Assembly (NCBI GenBank): GCA_026985075.1
Contig: JALSQX010000053.1
Span: 1 to 64,000 of the forward strand
From: Blastocatellia bacterium
GTDB taxonomy: Bacteria > Acidobacteriota > Blastocatellia > HR10 > J050
Direction: 5' to 3'
Length of the DNA stretch: 64,000 bases
The number at the start of each line of letters is the position of its first letter. Within the stretch, counting starts at the first letter, position 1. The translations under genes were made by a program, and so were the position numbers. The notes below the pieces were generated by a model. That model had not been told where the DNA came from. It was given only the letters and a program-made list of their open reading frames with translations, and ran no database searches. Shown here in pieces: positions 1 through 9,039 of this stretch.

Positions 1-1
1 C

Positions 2-121
2 CATCGCGTGGGTTTTGGCGCCCTCCGCCACTTCGAACGTATGTTCAAACGGCTGACCGGCTCCTCCCCCCGCGCCTATCGCCACGCCCATCACCGAACC
101 GCCCGCGCCGGACACCGGTGA
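2..121 (+). CDS. AraC-family transcriptional regulator, C-terminal fragment
   Basis: Frame 2 from the left edge is open to the TGA at 119-121 and reads as the second helix-turn-helix of an AraC/XylS DNA-binding domain: a VGFGALRHFERMFKR stretch followed by LTGSSPRAYR. This is the usual C-terminal end of the family (GF-x-HF-x-F+R-x(4)-G-SP-YR). About 39 residues are visible; the sensor domain and first helix-turn-helix lie outside the window, so the ligand cannot be guessed. The GlxA-like branch is possible because of the short tail after the YR motif. Confidence 0.75.
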   Translation, partial: HRVGFGALRHFERMFKRLTGSSPRAYRHAHHRTARAGHR

Positions 122-624
122 CCCTCCACAGTGAGACCGCCCGCTCAGGCATCAGATGAATGGCCTGTGCCGAACGCAGAAGCAGCCCATCCATGAACAT
201 CTGGCAGAGGCTCGTGAACCCAACGAGTGGCTCGCACCGAACACCGATATCCCCGCTCTCTGCCACAGCCCACGCCCCTCATCTCCCCACGAACCAATGG
301 TCCTGGCCGCTGCAGCCCCTCCACCCCCCATTAACAAACCACACCAAGCATTTAGACGGGCGTCCCTCAACTGCTGAGGCGTTCCTCTGGCTCAGCTGAG
401 ATCTCTCTCACCCCCTGAGACAGAGTGCTCCCATCGCGGTGAGATGCTCTACCCGACAGATAGACAAGACGCCCCTGGTGGAAAGCAGGTCTAAAGGCAT
501 AAAACCCCCGTCGCACTATTTCGCGCTGGCTCTTTCCGATACCGCGCTTGATCTGGACTGAGAGGCCTGCTAAGCTTGGCGGCGAGGTCGACGCAGAATC
601 GAGAAGTGCTATAGAGGAGCGGTC
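122..624. other. Intergenic, no gene seen
   Basis: About 500 bases between the AraC fragment and the permease. It is C-rich in its first third and carries only short shadow reading frames with no recognisable protein. A ribosome-binding site GAGGAG at 614-619 serves the permease start at 625. No convincing -35/-10 pair was found. Confidence 0.5.
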
Positions 625-3051
625 ATGGGAAGCCTGTGGAACAGTGTACGACTTGGAATGCGCATGCTGATGAGAAGACCAGGATTTGCCGCCACCATCA
701 TCCTCGTTCTGGGAGTGGGAATCGGTGCGAACATACTGGTCTTCAGCGTGGTAGACGCCGTCCTGCTGCGCCCTTTACCTTATCCTCAGCCACATCAATT
801 GGTATGGATAAGTCAAGGCGTTTCACCGACCAATGAAGAGTATGTACTCGCTCCCGACTTCCTGGCGTGGCGCTCGCAACTTCGGTCATTCTCTCACATG
901 GCCGCGTTCTTCGAGCAATACCAGAGCCTCGTAGGAGGAGATCAACCCGAGCGGATCATGACGGCTCGGGTCTCTGTGGAGTTTTTATCACTATTGGGAA
1001 TACAACCGCTCGATGGGCGAGGTTTTCTCAGCGAGGAAGATCGCCCCGGCGGCCGCCGGGTCGCCATTCTGACCCACGGCGCTTGGGTGAGGCGGTTCGG
1101 GAGCAGACCGGTCATTGGAGAGACCATCAAACTCGATGATGAGCCATTCGAAGTGATCGGAGTCCTGCCACAGCATTTCCGCTTCCCCGAGCCGCTCGAC
1201 GTGGACGTTCTCGTCCCCTTGGCTCTCGGCGAGGATCAGGCCAGTCGTCAAGCGGCGGCGAAGACGGGGGCAAAGATGGTCAAGGTCATCGCTCGTCTCA
1301 AGCCCGGCGTCACCATCGAACAGGCTCAGGCGGAATTGAACATTCTTCAACAAGCGATTGTGCGGACATCCCCACTTCAGGACGGAAAAGACGTCAAGCT
1401 CCAGTCCCTGCGCGAATACTTGACCGGCGGTATTGAACATACCCTTTTGATCCTCCTGGGAGCGGTCGGCCTGCTATGGATACTGGGCTGCCTCAATGTG
1501 GGACATTTTATGCTGGCGAGAGCGCTCTCTCGGCAAGCCGACGTGGCCGTTCACCTCGCTTTGGGAGCCACACGGAGGCACCTGTTCAGACAACTTCTCA
1601 TAGAGAATGCCGTCCTCACGTTGCTGGGTTGTCTATTAGGCCTGCTCCTCGCTGTTTGGGGACACGATCTCCTCATCTCTATTGTCCCCCATAGAGTGTT
1701 TGGCATCACAGAGATTCATCTGGACGCCTGGATGGGAGGATTCGTCATCCTGAGCTTCATCCTCACCACACTGCTGATCAGCCTTGTGGCCGCTCAGACT
1801 TTTCCCCTTCACCGCATCACGCACTTTCTCAAGTCGGGAGCCGCAGGCGTTATCGGATCACTCAGAGTGCGGCGCCTACTCAATGGTATCGTCGTTGTCG
1901 AACTGGCCCTGGCCGTGCTTCTGCTCGCCGGAGCCGGGCTCATGATTCGAAGCTTCTGGACCTTACGATACCGCCATCTGGGCTTCCAGGCAGATCGCAT
2001 ACTGACACTCCGGCTCGATCTTCCATTCATCAAATATCCTGAACATCGTCAGCAGGCTACTTTTTTTGAGACGGTGATGCAGCGCGTGGCTCAGCTCCCC
2101 GATGTTGATTCGGCGGCGCTGTGTAGCTCTGCTCCGCCAACGCCCGTAGGCAGTATGTTCAGCGTGTCGATCGAAGGGCATCCTCCCTCCCGGTCTGCGG
2201 CCATGAAGATGGCGAGATTTCAGGCCGTCAGCTCAGCCTATTTTCGCGTCTTAGGTATTCCTCTGGTCGAAGGTCGGATGCTCTCGGATCAGGATCGTGA
2301 GCGAAGTCCGCTGGTCGTGGTGGTGAACCGCTCATTCGCCAGATACTATCTGGCCCACGAACGAGTCGTTGGCAAGAGAATAAGAGTTGGCGGCTCCATG
2401 GCTCCCTGGCGCACGATCATTGGGGTGGTGGAGGATTTCAAGAACGTGGGTTTGGCAGCAGATCCCGAACCCGAGGTTTATGCTCCGTATTGGCAATTCC
2501 CCTGGCTCCCGAGCATGTATCTGATCACTCGCGCATCAATAGCCGCTCCCCTCGGTCTTCTACCAGCGATCAGAACCATGATCTGGGCGTCAGATCCTGA
2601 GTTACCCGTCGCTGAAGTTCAGACATTGAACCAGCGCCTCACCGCCTCGGTAGCCGGGCCGCGCTTCACCATGGTTTTGCTGACCGGATTTGCTTCGCTG
2701 GCGCTGCTACTGGCCATAGTGGGCGTTTACGTCTTGATGTCCTTTGTGAGTCAACAGCGACGTCGGGAATTAGCCATTCGGATGGCACTTGGCGCCCCTC
2801 AGAAGGAAGTGGTCTGGATGATCATAAGACGAGGATTACTGTTGAGTGCGCTGGGCGCTTCTCTCGGGATGGCGGGCGCATTAACAGCAGGTCGTCTCCT
2901 GTCGAGTCTGCTCTATGGCGTCACCTCATCCGATCTCTTCACGCTGATCATCGTCCCCAGCCTGATCTTCATGGCGGCGATGGGTGGCTGCTATATTCCG
3001 GCTCGCCGAGCAGCAGAAATCGATCCGATTGAGATTCTGCGATACGAGTAA
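625..3051 (+). CDS. ADOP-type ABC permease (MacB/FtsX family, orphan)
   Basis: An 808-residue inner-membrane permease with two tandem MacB-like halves. Membrane segments are visible near residues 21-43, 267-295, 325-347, 370-392, 417-440, 680-705, 736-757 and 770-793, with large extracytoplasmic MacB_PCD-type regions between the first and second and between the fifth and sixth. FtsX signatures occur in both halves, such as the ALGATRRH and ALGAPQKE loops. No ATPase gene lies next to it, which fits the acidobacterial duplicated orphan permeases (ADOP), found in many copies per genome. GAGGAG sits 5 bases before the ATG. The substrate is unknown; efflux of peptides or antibiotics is only a family-level guess. 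It is followed by a terminator-like hairpin at 3120-3138. Confidence 0.9.
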   Translation: MGSLWNSVRLGMRMLMRRPGFAATIILVLGVGIGANILVFSVVDAVLLRPLPYPQPHQLVWISQGVSPTNEEYVLAPDFLAWRSQLRSFSHMAAFFEQYQSLVGGDQPERIMTARVSVEFLSLLGIQPLDGRGFLSEEDRPGGRRVAILTHGAWVRRFGSRPVIGETIKLDDEPFEVIGVLPQHFRFPEPLDVDVLVPLALGEDQASRQAAAKTGAKMVKVIARLKPGVTIEQAQAELNILQQAIVRTSPLQDGKDVKLQSLREYLTGGIEHTLLILLGAVGLLWILGCLNVGHFMLARALSRQADVAVHLALGATRRHLFRQLLIENAVLTLLGCLLGLLLAVWGHDLLISIVPHRVFGITEIHLDAWMGGFVILSFILTTLLISLVAAQTFPLHRITHFLKSGAAGVIGSLRVRRLLNGIVVVELALAVLLLAGAGLMIRSFWTLRYRHLGFQADRILTLRLDLPFIKYPEHRQQATFFETVMQRVAQLPDVDSAALCSSAPPTPVGSMFSVSIEGHPPSRSAAMKMARFQAVSSAYFRVLGIPLVEGRMLSDQDRERSPLVVVVNRSFARYYLAHERVVGKRIRVGGSMAPWRTIIGVVEDFKNVGLAADPEPEVYAPYWQFPWLPSMYLITRASIAAPLGLLPAIRTMIWASDPELPVAEVQTLNQRLTASVAGPRFTMVLLTGFASLALLLAIVGVYVLMSFVSQQRRRELAIRMALGAPQKEVVWMIIRRGLLLSALGASLGMAGALTAGRLLSSLLYGVTSSDLFTLIIVPSLIFMAAMGGCYIPARRAAEIDPIEILRYE

Positions 3052-3119
3052 AAGGCGCGAAGATGAGAAGAACGAAAGCCCGATATCGCGTTAAGCGGCC
3101 ACACAGTCTGTTTGCTCTG

Positions 3120-3147
3120 GCGAGCGTTTCGCGCTCGCTGTTTTCTG
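3120..3147 (+). terminator. Intrinsic terminator after the ADOP permease
   Basis: A 7-bp perfect stem (GCGAGCG at 3120-3126, CGCTCGC at 3132-3138) with loop TTTCG is followed by TGTTTTCTG. It lies 70 bases after the permease stop and about 170 bases beyond the end of the convergent methyltransferase gene. Confidence 0.65.
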
Positions 3148-3316
3148 TGGAATCGCACATGGCGGACTCTGAGTCCGTCGGATGGCGTCTCGGACTCCCG
3201 GATTCAATTTCGAGAACGTGTCGCACATAAGTGTCGGTAGGCGAGAAGGGTTTCTGTCCTGCACGTTCTGAAAACTTCATCGGATGGAATTCAGAGGTCG
3301 CTCATTCGACGAATTC

Positions 3317-4171
3317 TCAACCTGCCGGCGCGCTCGAGAAGGAGTCCCGGGACGGTTTCTTCCCCATCAGGAGAGCCGCTTTGACTGAAACTTCGAAATA
3401 TGAACTCCGATGCTCGCGATTGATGATCTGGATCATCTTCTTGATCACCCGGCGTCGCGTTGCCTCAGTGGGGAGGAACGCTAACCACCGATCCAGGAAA
3501 TAATCTTCGATGAGAGGCGATTGGAAAACTTCCTCGCCGGAAGCGAAATCGAGCTCTCGCCGCTCGATGAACCATCGGACGCGATGGATTCCCTGCCGTT
3601 TCATCATCTGCTGGAGGTGATCGGCCGTCGGATACTCTCTGATCAGAGCTTCCACATGGGGTACGAGGTCGGTCAGCTCGCAAAGATAGAGCGCTTCCCA
3701 CAGGAGAGAGAACACCTCTCCGAAGCTCCCTTGCGCGAGCACCGTCAAGGCTACCGTTCCATCTTCCTCGGTCAACCGCACCATCTCGGCCAGCATGGGT
3801 TCGACATGCTCCGGCGCTATGAGCGTGGCATCGCCGATGACGAGTTCGAAAGCGTATTCCTCCATCCCCAGATGGGTTGGGTCTTTTTCTAAGAAGTGAA
3901 TGTTATTCAAGTGCTTCATCGAAGCCTTCGCCCGCGCCAGTCTCAGGCGCTCGATGGCCTGATCAGTGGCAATGACATCGCCGCGATCACCGAGCTTCAT
4001 GGCCAACTCGATGGCCAATCCTCCGGTGCCACAGTTGACCGTCAGAATGTTCCCCGTCTGAGGAATGGCGACGCGTTCGAGGATGAATTGATCGAACGCT
4101 TCGCGCCAGTACGGAACGACGTACAGGTCGTACCGATAAGCCAGTTCTTTTGTCGACCTCATGTGCGGCAT
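3317..4171 (-). CDS. SAM-dependent methyltransferase (class I)
   Basis: A 284-residue protein with a Rossmann methyltransferase core. The SAM-binding motif I is the ILTVNCGTGGLAIEL stretch near residues 42-56, followed by an acidic residue at the end of strand 2 (VIATDQA) and a motif around residues 108-113 (ELVIGDA). The UbiE/Methyltransf_11-like core is followed by about 120 residues of helical C-terminus that may bind the acceptor. It is the last gene of the minus-strand signalling block, 140 bases after the phosphatase gene, so it may be co-transcribed with it. The acceptor (quinone, lipid, small molecule) is not evident. Confidence 0.8.
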   Translation of the reverse strand: MPHMRSTKELAYRYDLYVVPYWREAFDQFILERVAIPQTGNILTVNCGTGGLAIELAMKLGDRGDVIATDQAIERLRLARAKASMKHLNNIHFLEKDPTHLGMEEYAFELVIGDATLIAPEHVEPMLAEMVRLTEEDGTVALTVLAQGSFGEVFSLLWEALYLCELTDLVPHVEALIREYPTADHLQQMMKRQGIHRVRWFIERRELDFASGEEVFQSPLIEDYFLDRWLAFLPTEATRRRVIKKMIQIINREHRSSYFEVSVKAALLMGKKPSRDSFSSAPAG

Positions 4172-4311
4172 CTCGTCTCGATGGGAGATGATGAAAACCC
4201 TTTCAGAAAAGCGAATCCCGTGAACCGCTCTCTCCCCTCACATTCGACGCCGAGGGCCCCATCTTCCCGAATCTGTTTTTCGCCTCTCGCGCGGCGTTTT
4301 CATCCTCGCCA

Positions 4312-6024
4312 TCAGTCCGTCCGCTTGACGATGACCAACGTCATATCATCGACCGGTGAAGCTGTTCCCATGAAGTGAAGCAATGACTCGTCGACACGAT
4401 CGCGCAATTGGGAGGCACTGTTCTCAGGATGCTCCCGAACGATCTCGATGAGTCGGTCTCTGGTGAACTCCTCTTCTTGCTGGTTCAACGCCTCGCTGAT
4501 GCCATCGCTATAAATGATCAGCACGTCGCCGGGTTCAAACTCTACGACGCCCTCTTCGTAGTCCACGTTCTGAGCGATTCCTACTGGCAGCCCTCCCATC
4601 TCCAGATCAATGATCTCACCGCGCCGACGAACGAGAATGGGAGGATTATGGCCAGCATTGGTGTACCGAAGGACGTGCTTCTCGGCATCCAACTGACCAC
4701 AAAACAGCGTCACGAACTTATTCGATGGCGTGGATTGATAGAGGTAGTGATTCACCCGGCTGACGAGCTCGGCCACCGTCTGGCTGGTCTCCGCCTGCGC
4801 TCGTATAGTGGCATGGAGACTGGACATCAGGATAGCCGCATCCATTCCTTTCCCCGAGACATCCCCCAGGCTGATGATGAGTCGATGATCTGACTGTTTG
4901 ATGAAGTCGTAATAATCGCCCCCTACTTCATAGCATGGGAAACTGATGCCCGTCATATCGTAGTGGGGGATGGGGGGCGGATTCACCGGCAGGAGTCGGA
5001 ATTGAATGTCCCGGGCGCTGTTAAGCTGCTGCTTGATCCGCTCGTTCTCGATACGCTGCTCCAGCAAACGCACATTTTCAATCTTGATGGCCGCCACGCT
5101 GGCGATGGTCGTAAGCAACCGGAGGTCGTCCTCAGTAAACACATTCACGCTCATGGGGCTATCGACATAAATCATGCCGATGACCTGCTGATGAATAGAG
5201 AGGGGCACGGCCATGACCGAACGAATGCCCGACAGGACGATCGATTGCTGCCCGCGAAAACGCTCATCCTGTTGCGCATCGGAGGTGAGGACAGCTTGTC
5301 CTCGCCCAATGACTTCCTGAATGATGGATTGACTGATACGTACTTGACGATCCTCACTCCCGGGCTGCGGATACCGATAGCTGGCGACCTTGCAGACGAG
5401 TTCGCCGTCCGATCCCTCCCGGAGCAGGAGGAAAGCTCGATCAGCAGGAACACCTTCAAAGATGAGATCGACGATCTGGTTCAAGACTTCGTCCAATGAG
5501 GAAGGCGATAATAGGGCGATTCCGACCTTGCTCATGACGGCGAAGAGATCCTGGCGATGCTCGATCGCCTCCAATTCCTCCTCTTTCGCTCCGGCGGCAT
5601 TGCGCACCGTCTCGATGACCGAGAGGAGATCCGAGGTCACCGGTCCCCGCTCTGGTCGCGGGCGCAACGTTTCCGGACTGGCGATGACCTCCGTCATCAC
5701 GGTCCGTCCTTCTTCTGTCGGTGGCGCACTCTCTTTCGCCGACTGGATGTCGATGACGGTCTCCCCCACCCGAATCCGGTCGCCGGGGAAAACTTGAACC
5801 GTTTCACTGAGGCGCTGACCATTGACGAACGTCCCATTGGCGCTGCCCAAGTCGCTCAAAAAGTAGGTATCGCCCTCGATGCGCAGTTCGGCGTGAAGGC
5901 GAGAGGCGAATGGATCCTCCAGACAAATATCATTGCGCACGGATCGGCCGATCGTCACGCGGCGCTTGGAGATCTCCGCCGTCCATGGTGGTTGTCCCGG
6001 TGTGTGGATATAGAGTTTGATCAT
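4312..6024 (-). CDS. FHA-GAF-PP2C serine phosphatase (RsbU/SpoIIE type)
   Basis: A 570-residue cytoplasmic signalling phosphatase in three parts. An FHA domain spans about residues 1-95 (GRS near 26, SRLHAE near 41, SANGTFVNG). A GAF sensor domain lies at about 160-315. A PPM/SpoIIE phosphatase domain lies at about 345-568, with metal-binding motifs GGDYYDF, LGDVSGKG, NAGHNPP and YSDGISEA. FHA domains bind phosphothreonine, so a natural partner is the Ser/Thr kinase encoded upstream at 6711-8270. Its start overlaps the stop of the RDD gene by four bases (ATGA), showing translational coupling. PP2C enzymes of this class often act on anti-anti-sigma factors, but none is encoded nearby. Confidence 0.9.
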   Translation of the reverse strand: MIKLYIHTPGQPPWTAEISKRRVTIGRSVRNDICLEDPFASRLHAELRIEGDTYFLSDLGSANGTFVNGQRLSETVQVFPGDRIRVGETVIDIQSAKESAPPTEEGRTVMTEVIASPETLRPRPERGPVTSDLLSVIETVRNAAGAKEEELEAIEHRQDLFAVMSKVGIALLSPSSLDEVLNQIVDLIFEGVPADRAFLLLREGSDGELVCKVASYRYPQPGSEDRQVRISQSIIQEVIGRGQAVLTSDAQQDERFRGQQSIVLSGIRSVMAVPLSIHQQVIGMIYVDSPMSVNVFTEDDLRLLTTIASVAAIKIENVRLLEQRIENERIKQQLNSARDIQFRLLPVNPPPIPHYDMTGISFPCYEVGGDYYDFIKQSDHRLIISLGDVSGKGMDAAILMSSLHATIRAQAETSQTVAELVSRVNHYLYQSTPSNKFVTLFCGQLDAEKHVLRYTNAGHNPPILVRRRGEIIDLEMGGLPVGIAQNVDYEEGVVEFEPGDVLIIYSDGISEALNQQEEEFTRDRLIEIVREHPENSASQLRDRVDESLLHFMGTASPVDDMTLVIVKRTD

Positions 6025-6503
6025 GGCTTATTCACCTTCACCACGCGAGTGGCGAATATTTTATCATGCCAGGCCTGCTTCTCCGAATCCCAGAGTGCCC
6101 AGAGAAACCCGATGCCCAATGGCACGCCCGAGATCACGTATCCCAGCGTATGACGACCAAGGGCACGTCGCCATCCCAGCGGACGCCCATCGGCTCGTAC
6201 CACTCGAATCCCCACCACCATCTTCCCAACAGTCTGGCCCGTCAAGGCGCTCAATCCCAAATGATTGAAGAGATACACCAATCCCATCCCCCCGAATCCG
6301 GCAAGGCTGAGCACCGCCACTGTAAGATAGCGACTGAGCAGAGAGCTGATCCATACGAGCAGGAATGCTCCCAGAATAGCCAAGATATAATCGATGAACA
6401 AAGCCTCCAGCCGGAGTCCAAAACCGGCCCGCGGGTCCACCACCGAAGTGGGAGGAATGAACGAAACGGTCTCCCACGATCGCCGCTTTGGCGCTGCGCT
6501 CAT
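6021..6503 (-). CDS. RDD-family membrane protein
   Basis: A 160-residue inner-membrane protein with the RDD layout: a first helix after GFGLRLEALFIDYI, a second helix around residues 65-85, then GKMVVGIRVVRADGRPLGWRRALGR and a last helix before LWDSEKQAWHDKI. RDD proteins have been linked to ion transport and stress, but the function here is not known. It sits inside the kinase/phosphatase block and overlaps the FHA-GAF-PP2C gene by ATGA, so it may be a membrane output or sensor for that pathway (inference). Confidence 0.85.
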   Translation of the reverse strand: MSAAPKRRSWETVSFIPPTSVVDPRAGFGLRLEALFIDYILAILGAFLLVWISSLLSRYLTVAVLSLAGFGGMGLVYLFNHLGLSALTGQTVGKMVVGIRVVRADGRPLGWRRALGRHTLGYVISGVPLGIGFLWALWDSEKQAWHDKIFATRVVKVNKP

Positions 6504-6710
6504 AACCCACTCTTCCCCGCGCTCGCTCGACTGATGCTCTCCGTCATCTCCTTTTGAGATGAATCCATCGGGCCAGTGAGCTGCCCGCCCGGGCGGGGTT
6601 CATCGCTGATCACCAACCGCCCCTTGCTCTCCATGCGCTCCAGATCACCTTCGGGATTCCGGTTGCTCACGAATCGCTCCAGTCAACTTCGCCATCCTCG
6701 CCAAGGCGGC

Positions 6711-8270
6711 TCACTCTTCTTTGAACAGCAACTGGGTCTCTCCCAGTTGCAACACATCACCATCTTTGAGGGCATGCGGTTGACGAGGAGACAACGAGAG
6801 CGTTCCGTTGATCACCGTTCCATTCACGCTGCCCAGATCTTCGACGAAGAAGCGATCCTTCTCGTACCATACGCGGGCATGGCGACGCGATATTTTGGAT
6901 TCGGGATCATAAGGCGAGAGATCGATGTCAGGGAAGATGCCCGAGACAGGATCCATTCGCCCAATGAGACTCGTCTGTTTATCCAAGATGTATGTGCCAC
7001 GAATCTCCCCGGATTGGGGTTCCAGCACGAGCAGTTTGGCCGCCGCCGATCGACCGTAATCGAGCGAAATGGGCTGGCGCGCGCCACAGAAGGCACAAAA
7101 CAGATCCTCTACCCCGATGGGCACGCCACAGTTGCTGCAGAACACGGTCTCTATTGTCGGATGAGAAGAGACTGGTGATCCCAGCGACGGTTTCGGCGCT
7201 GCCGGTGAAGCGGAAGGGCGAACGCGTTCCGGAGTTCCTCCGCGCACCAACTGGCCGAAAGCAATTCGTTGGGCTCGCTCCATCTCCTCTGGTCGCTCGG
7301 TCTCCAGGACGCGCAAGTGGTCCTCCAAGACTCGTTTCATCTCCCGCGCCGACGCAAAGCGCTTCTCCGGCTCATATTCCACGGCTCGCATAATGATCGC
7401 TTCCATCTCCGGGGTGATCTCGGGATTGAGATCGCGAGGCGTCGGACTCTTGGAAAAATCGAAAATCAGGAGCGGCTTATCGCGCGGATCCCTCCCGGTC
7501 AGCAAATGGAACATCGTCGCTCCCAATGAATAGATATCAGAACGAGGTTCGACTTCCCCGGAAAAGAGTTCCGGCGGCGCATATCCCATCGTTCCGATGG
7601 CGGTCACTCCCTTTTGCTGCGGGGCAACCGTCCGAGCGATGCCAAAGTCAATCAACACGATGCGATTCCCCTCGGGATCGACCATGAGATTGGCCGGTTT
7701 CAAGTCGCGATAGATGATGGGTGGCTGACGATGATGCAAATAATCCAGGACATCGCACACCTGAATCGCCCACATGGTCACCGCCAACTCGGGGAACCGC
7801 CCGCCCGCTTGCCGAAGCCGAGTGGCCAAATCGCCGCCCGTGATGTACTCCATCACCAGATAGTAGCGCCCGCCTTCGATGAAATGATCATAAATGATGG
7901 GGATGGAGGGATGTTTGAGGTTGGCCAACAGCTTGGCTTCGCGACGAAAATCTTCCACCGCCTTCTCGCGTTGAGCGGGATCGGAGAACATCTCCATCAT
8001 TTCCTTAACCGCCCGCAGCGCTTGATCGAGATTGCGATCATAGGCCTTGTAGACATTGCCCATGCCGCCGCCGCCGATGCGCTTGATGATTTCATAGCGG
8101 CCCTGAAGGATCGTTCCCGGGGCGAGTTCACTGAGGGGTGATGGACCGGTCCCCGCCATTCCCGCCGACGCAGAAGCCCCAACATTCGACAAGCGGGTGC
8201 CACACTCCCCACAGTACAGATCACCGGGAAGAACGGGCGCTCCGCATTGACGGCAAGTGGTCGCTCCCAT
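6711..8270 (-). CDS. Ser/Thr protein kinase with zinc ribbons and FHA domain
   Basis: A 519-residue Hanks-type kinase. A zinc ribbon opens the protein (C6-x2-C9, C20-x2-C23). The kinase domain runs from about residue 58 to 330: glycine loop IGGGGMGNVY, Lys89 in RAVKE, Glu111 in helix C, catalytic YRDLKPAN at 187-194 and DFG at 208-210. A second zinc ribbon (CSNC...CAFC) lies near 378-396 and a C-terminal FHA domain near 420-515 (SRRHARVW, SVNGTVING). No membrane segment is seen, so it should be cytosolic. It is encoded 10 bases after the small FHA protein, under the promoter at 8870-8897. Known chemistry: phosphorylation of Ser/Thr with FHA recognition of pThr; targets are unknown. Confidence 0.92.
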   Translation of the reverse strand: MGATTCRQCGAPVLPGDLYCGECGTRLSNVGASASAGMAGTGPSPLSELAPGTILQGRYEIIKRIGGGGMGNVYKAYDRNLDQALRAVKEMMEMFSDPAQREKAVEDFRREAKLLANLKHPSIPIIYDHFIEGGRYYLVMEYITGGDLATRLRQAGGRFPELAVTMWAIQVCDVLDYLHHRQPPIIYRDLKPANLMVDPEGNRIVLIDFGIARTVAPQQKGVTAIGTMGYAPPELFSGEVEPRSDIYSLGATMFHLLTGRDPRDKPLLIFDFSKSPTPRDLNPEITPEMEAIIMRAVEYEPEKRFASAREMKRVLEDHLRVLETERPEEMERAQRIAFGQLVRGGTPERVRPSASPAAPKPSLGSPVSSHPTIETVFCSNCGVPIGVEDLFCAFCGARQPISLDYGRSAAAKLLVLEPQSGEIRGTYILDKQTSLIGRMDPVSGIFPDIDLSPYDPESKISRRHARVWYEKDRFFVEDLGSVNGTVINGTLSLSPRQPHALKDGDVLQLGETQLLFKEE

Positions 8271-8280
8271 AAATGTGGCG

Positions 8281-8826
8281 TCACTCGACGATGAACTTCA
8301 AGAAGGTTTTCCCTACGATGATTTCATCGCCATTTCGAATCACATATCGCATGCCGGGCGTCAGCCGCCGGCCTCGATTGATGAATGTCCCATTTGTGCT
8401 GCCCAAATCCTCGATAAGGTAATGACCATTCTGATACCAAATGCGCGCGTGGCGGCGAGAGACGGTCGCTTCGGGATCGACGGGGTCGAGATCCACATCG
8501 GGGAAGATCCCCCGCTCAGGATCCCATCGCCCGATCAACCACTCCGTTCCCTTCAACGGGAATTCATACCCGGTGGAAGTCCCCCGAGCAACCCTCAACC
8601 GAGCCCGCGGCGAAGATGTCGGAGCCCCTCTCTCCGCCGGCCGTTCCCATCGGGCACTGGCTAACGGTTTCTGGGGGCGAGGAATCGCGTCGGTCGTGGA
8701 ATCCCCCGGAGATGGAGGTGACGAATGCCCCGACGCGATTTCCACGATGAGCTCGGCTCCACACTCATCGCAGTACCGAGCCGTATCCAGATTATCGGTG
8801 CCACAGTTTTGGCATCGACGCATCAC
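8281..8826 (-). CDS. Zinc-ribbon/FHA domain protein
   Basis: A 181-residue protein with an N-terminal zinc ribbon (C5-x2-C8, C19-x2-C22), a proline-rich linker and a C-terminal FHA domain (about residues 90-180: GRWDPE, SRRHARIW, STNGTFIN). The ribbon and FHA resemble the two ends of the neighbouring kinase with the kinase domain missing, so it could be a phosphothreonine-binding adaptor or substrate of that kinase. First gene of the minus-strand block, with an AAGGAGGG ribosome-binding site and a good promoter upstream. Confidence 0.88.
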   Translation of the reverse strand: MMRRCQNCGTDNLDTARYCDECGAELIVEIASGHSSPPSPGDSTTDAIPRPQKPLASARWERPAERGAPTSSPRARLRVARGTSTGYEFPLKGTEWLIGRWDPERGIFPDVDLDPVDPEATVSRRHARIWYQNGHYLIEDLGSTNGTFINRGRRLTPGMRYVIRNGDEIIVGKTFLKFIVE

Positions 8827-8869
8827 TATTTGGAATACCCTCCTTACTTAACGAGCCGCCAAATATAAA

Positions 8870-8897
8870 ATTATACCCGATCCCGTCAAGCGAGCAA
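8870..8897 (-). promoter_or_regulatory. Sigma-70 promoter for the FHA/kinase block
   Basis: On the minus strand TTGCTC (8892-8897), a 16-base spacer and a perfect TATAAT (8870-8875). Transcription would start near 8863, leaving a leader of about 40 bases that holds AAGGAGGG before the ATG at 8826. Confidence 0.6.
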
Positions 8898-8965
8898 CCC
8901 ATTGAACGGGCACCCCATCAGGCCTGGCCGGCGATGGAACGGCCTACCCTGACGCCATGGGTCAC

Positions 8966-8994
8966 TTGTGAATCCGCGATCCAGCTCCTATAAT
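8966..8994 (+). promoter_or_regulatory. Sigma-70 promoter for the ferritin-like gene
   Basis: TTGTGA (8966-8971), a 17-base spacer and a perfect TATAAT (8989-8994). The predicted start is near 9001 and the gene starts at 9040 behind AAGGAG. Confidence 0.7.
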
Positions 8995-9010
8995 TCACCA
9001 CTCTGGTGAA
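8994..9010. promoter_or_regulatory. 17-bp inverted repeat over the transcription start
   Basis: TTCACC, five bases, GGTGAA: a perfect 6-bp dyad overlapping the last base of the -10 box and the predicted start site. The position is right for a repressor operator. It could also form a short hairpin in the 5' leader. No regulator is identified. Confidence 0.4.
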
Positions 9011-9039
9011 GTGAGCTTGTCGTCATAAGGAGCAAATAC

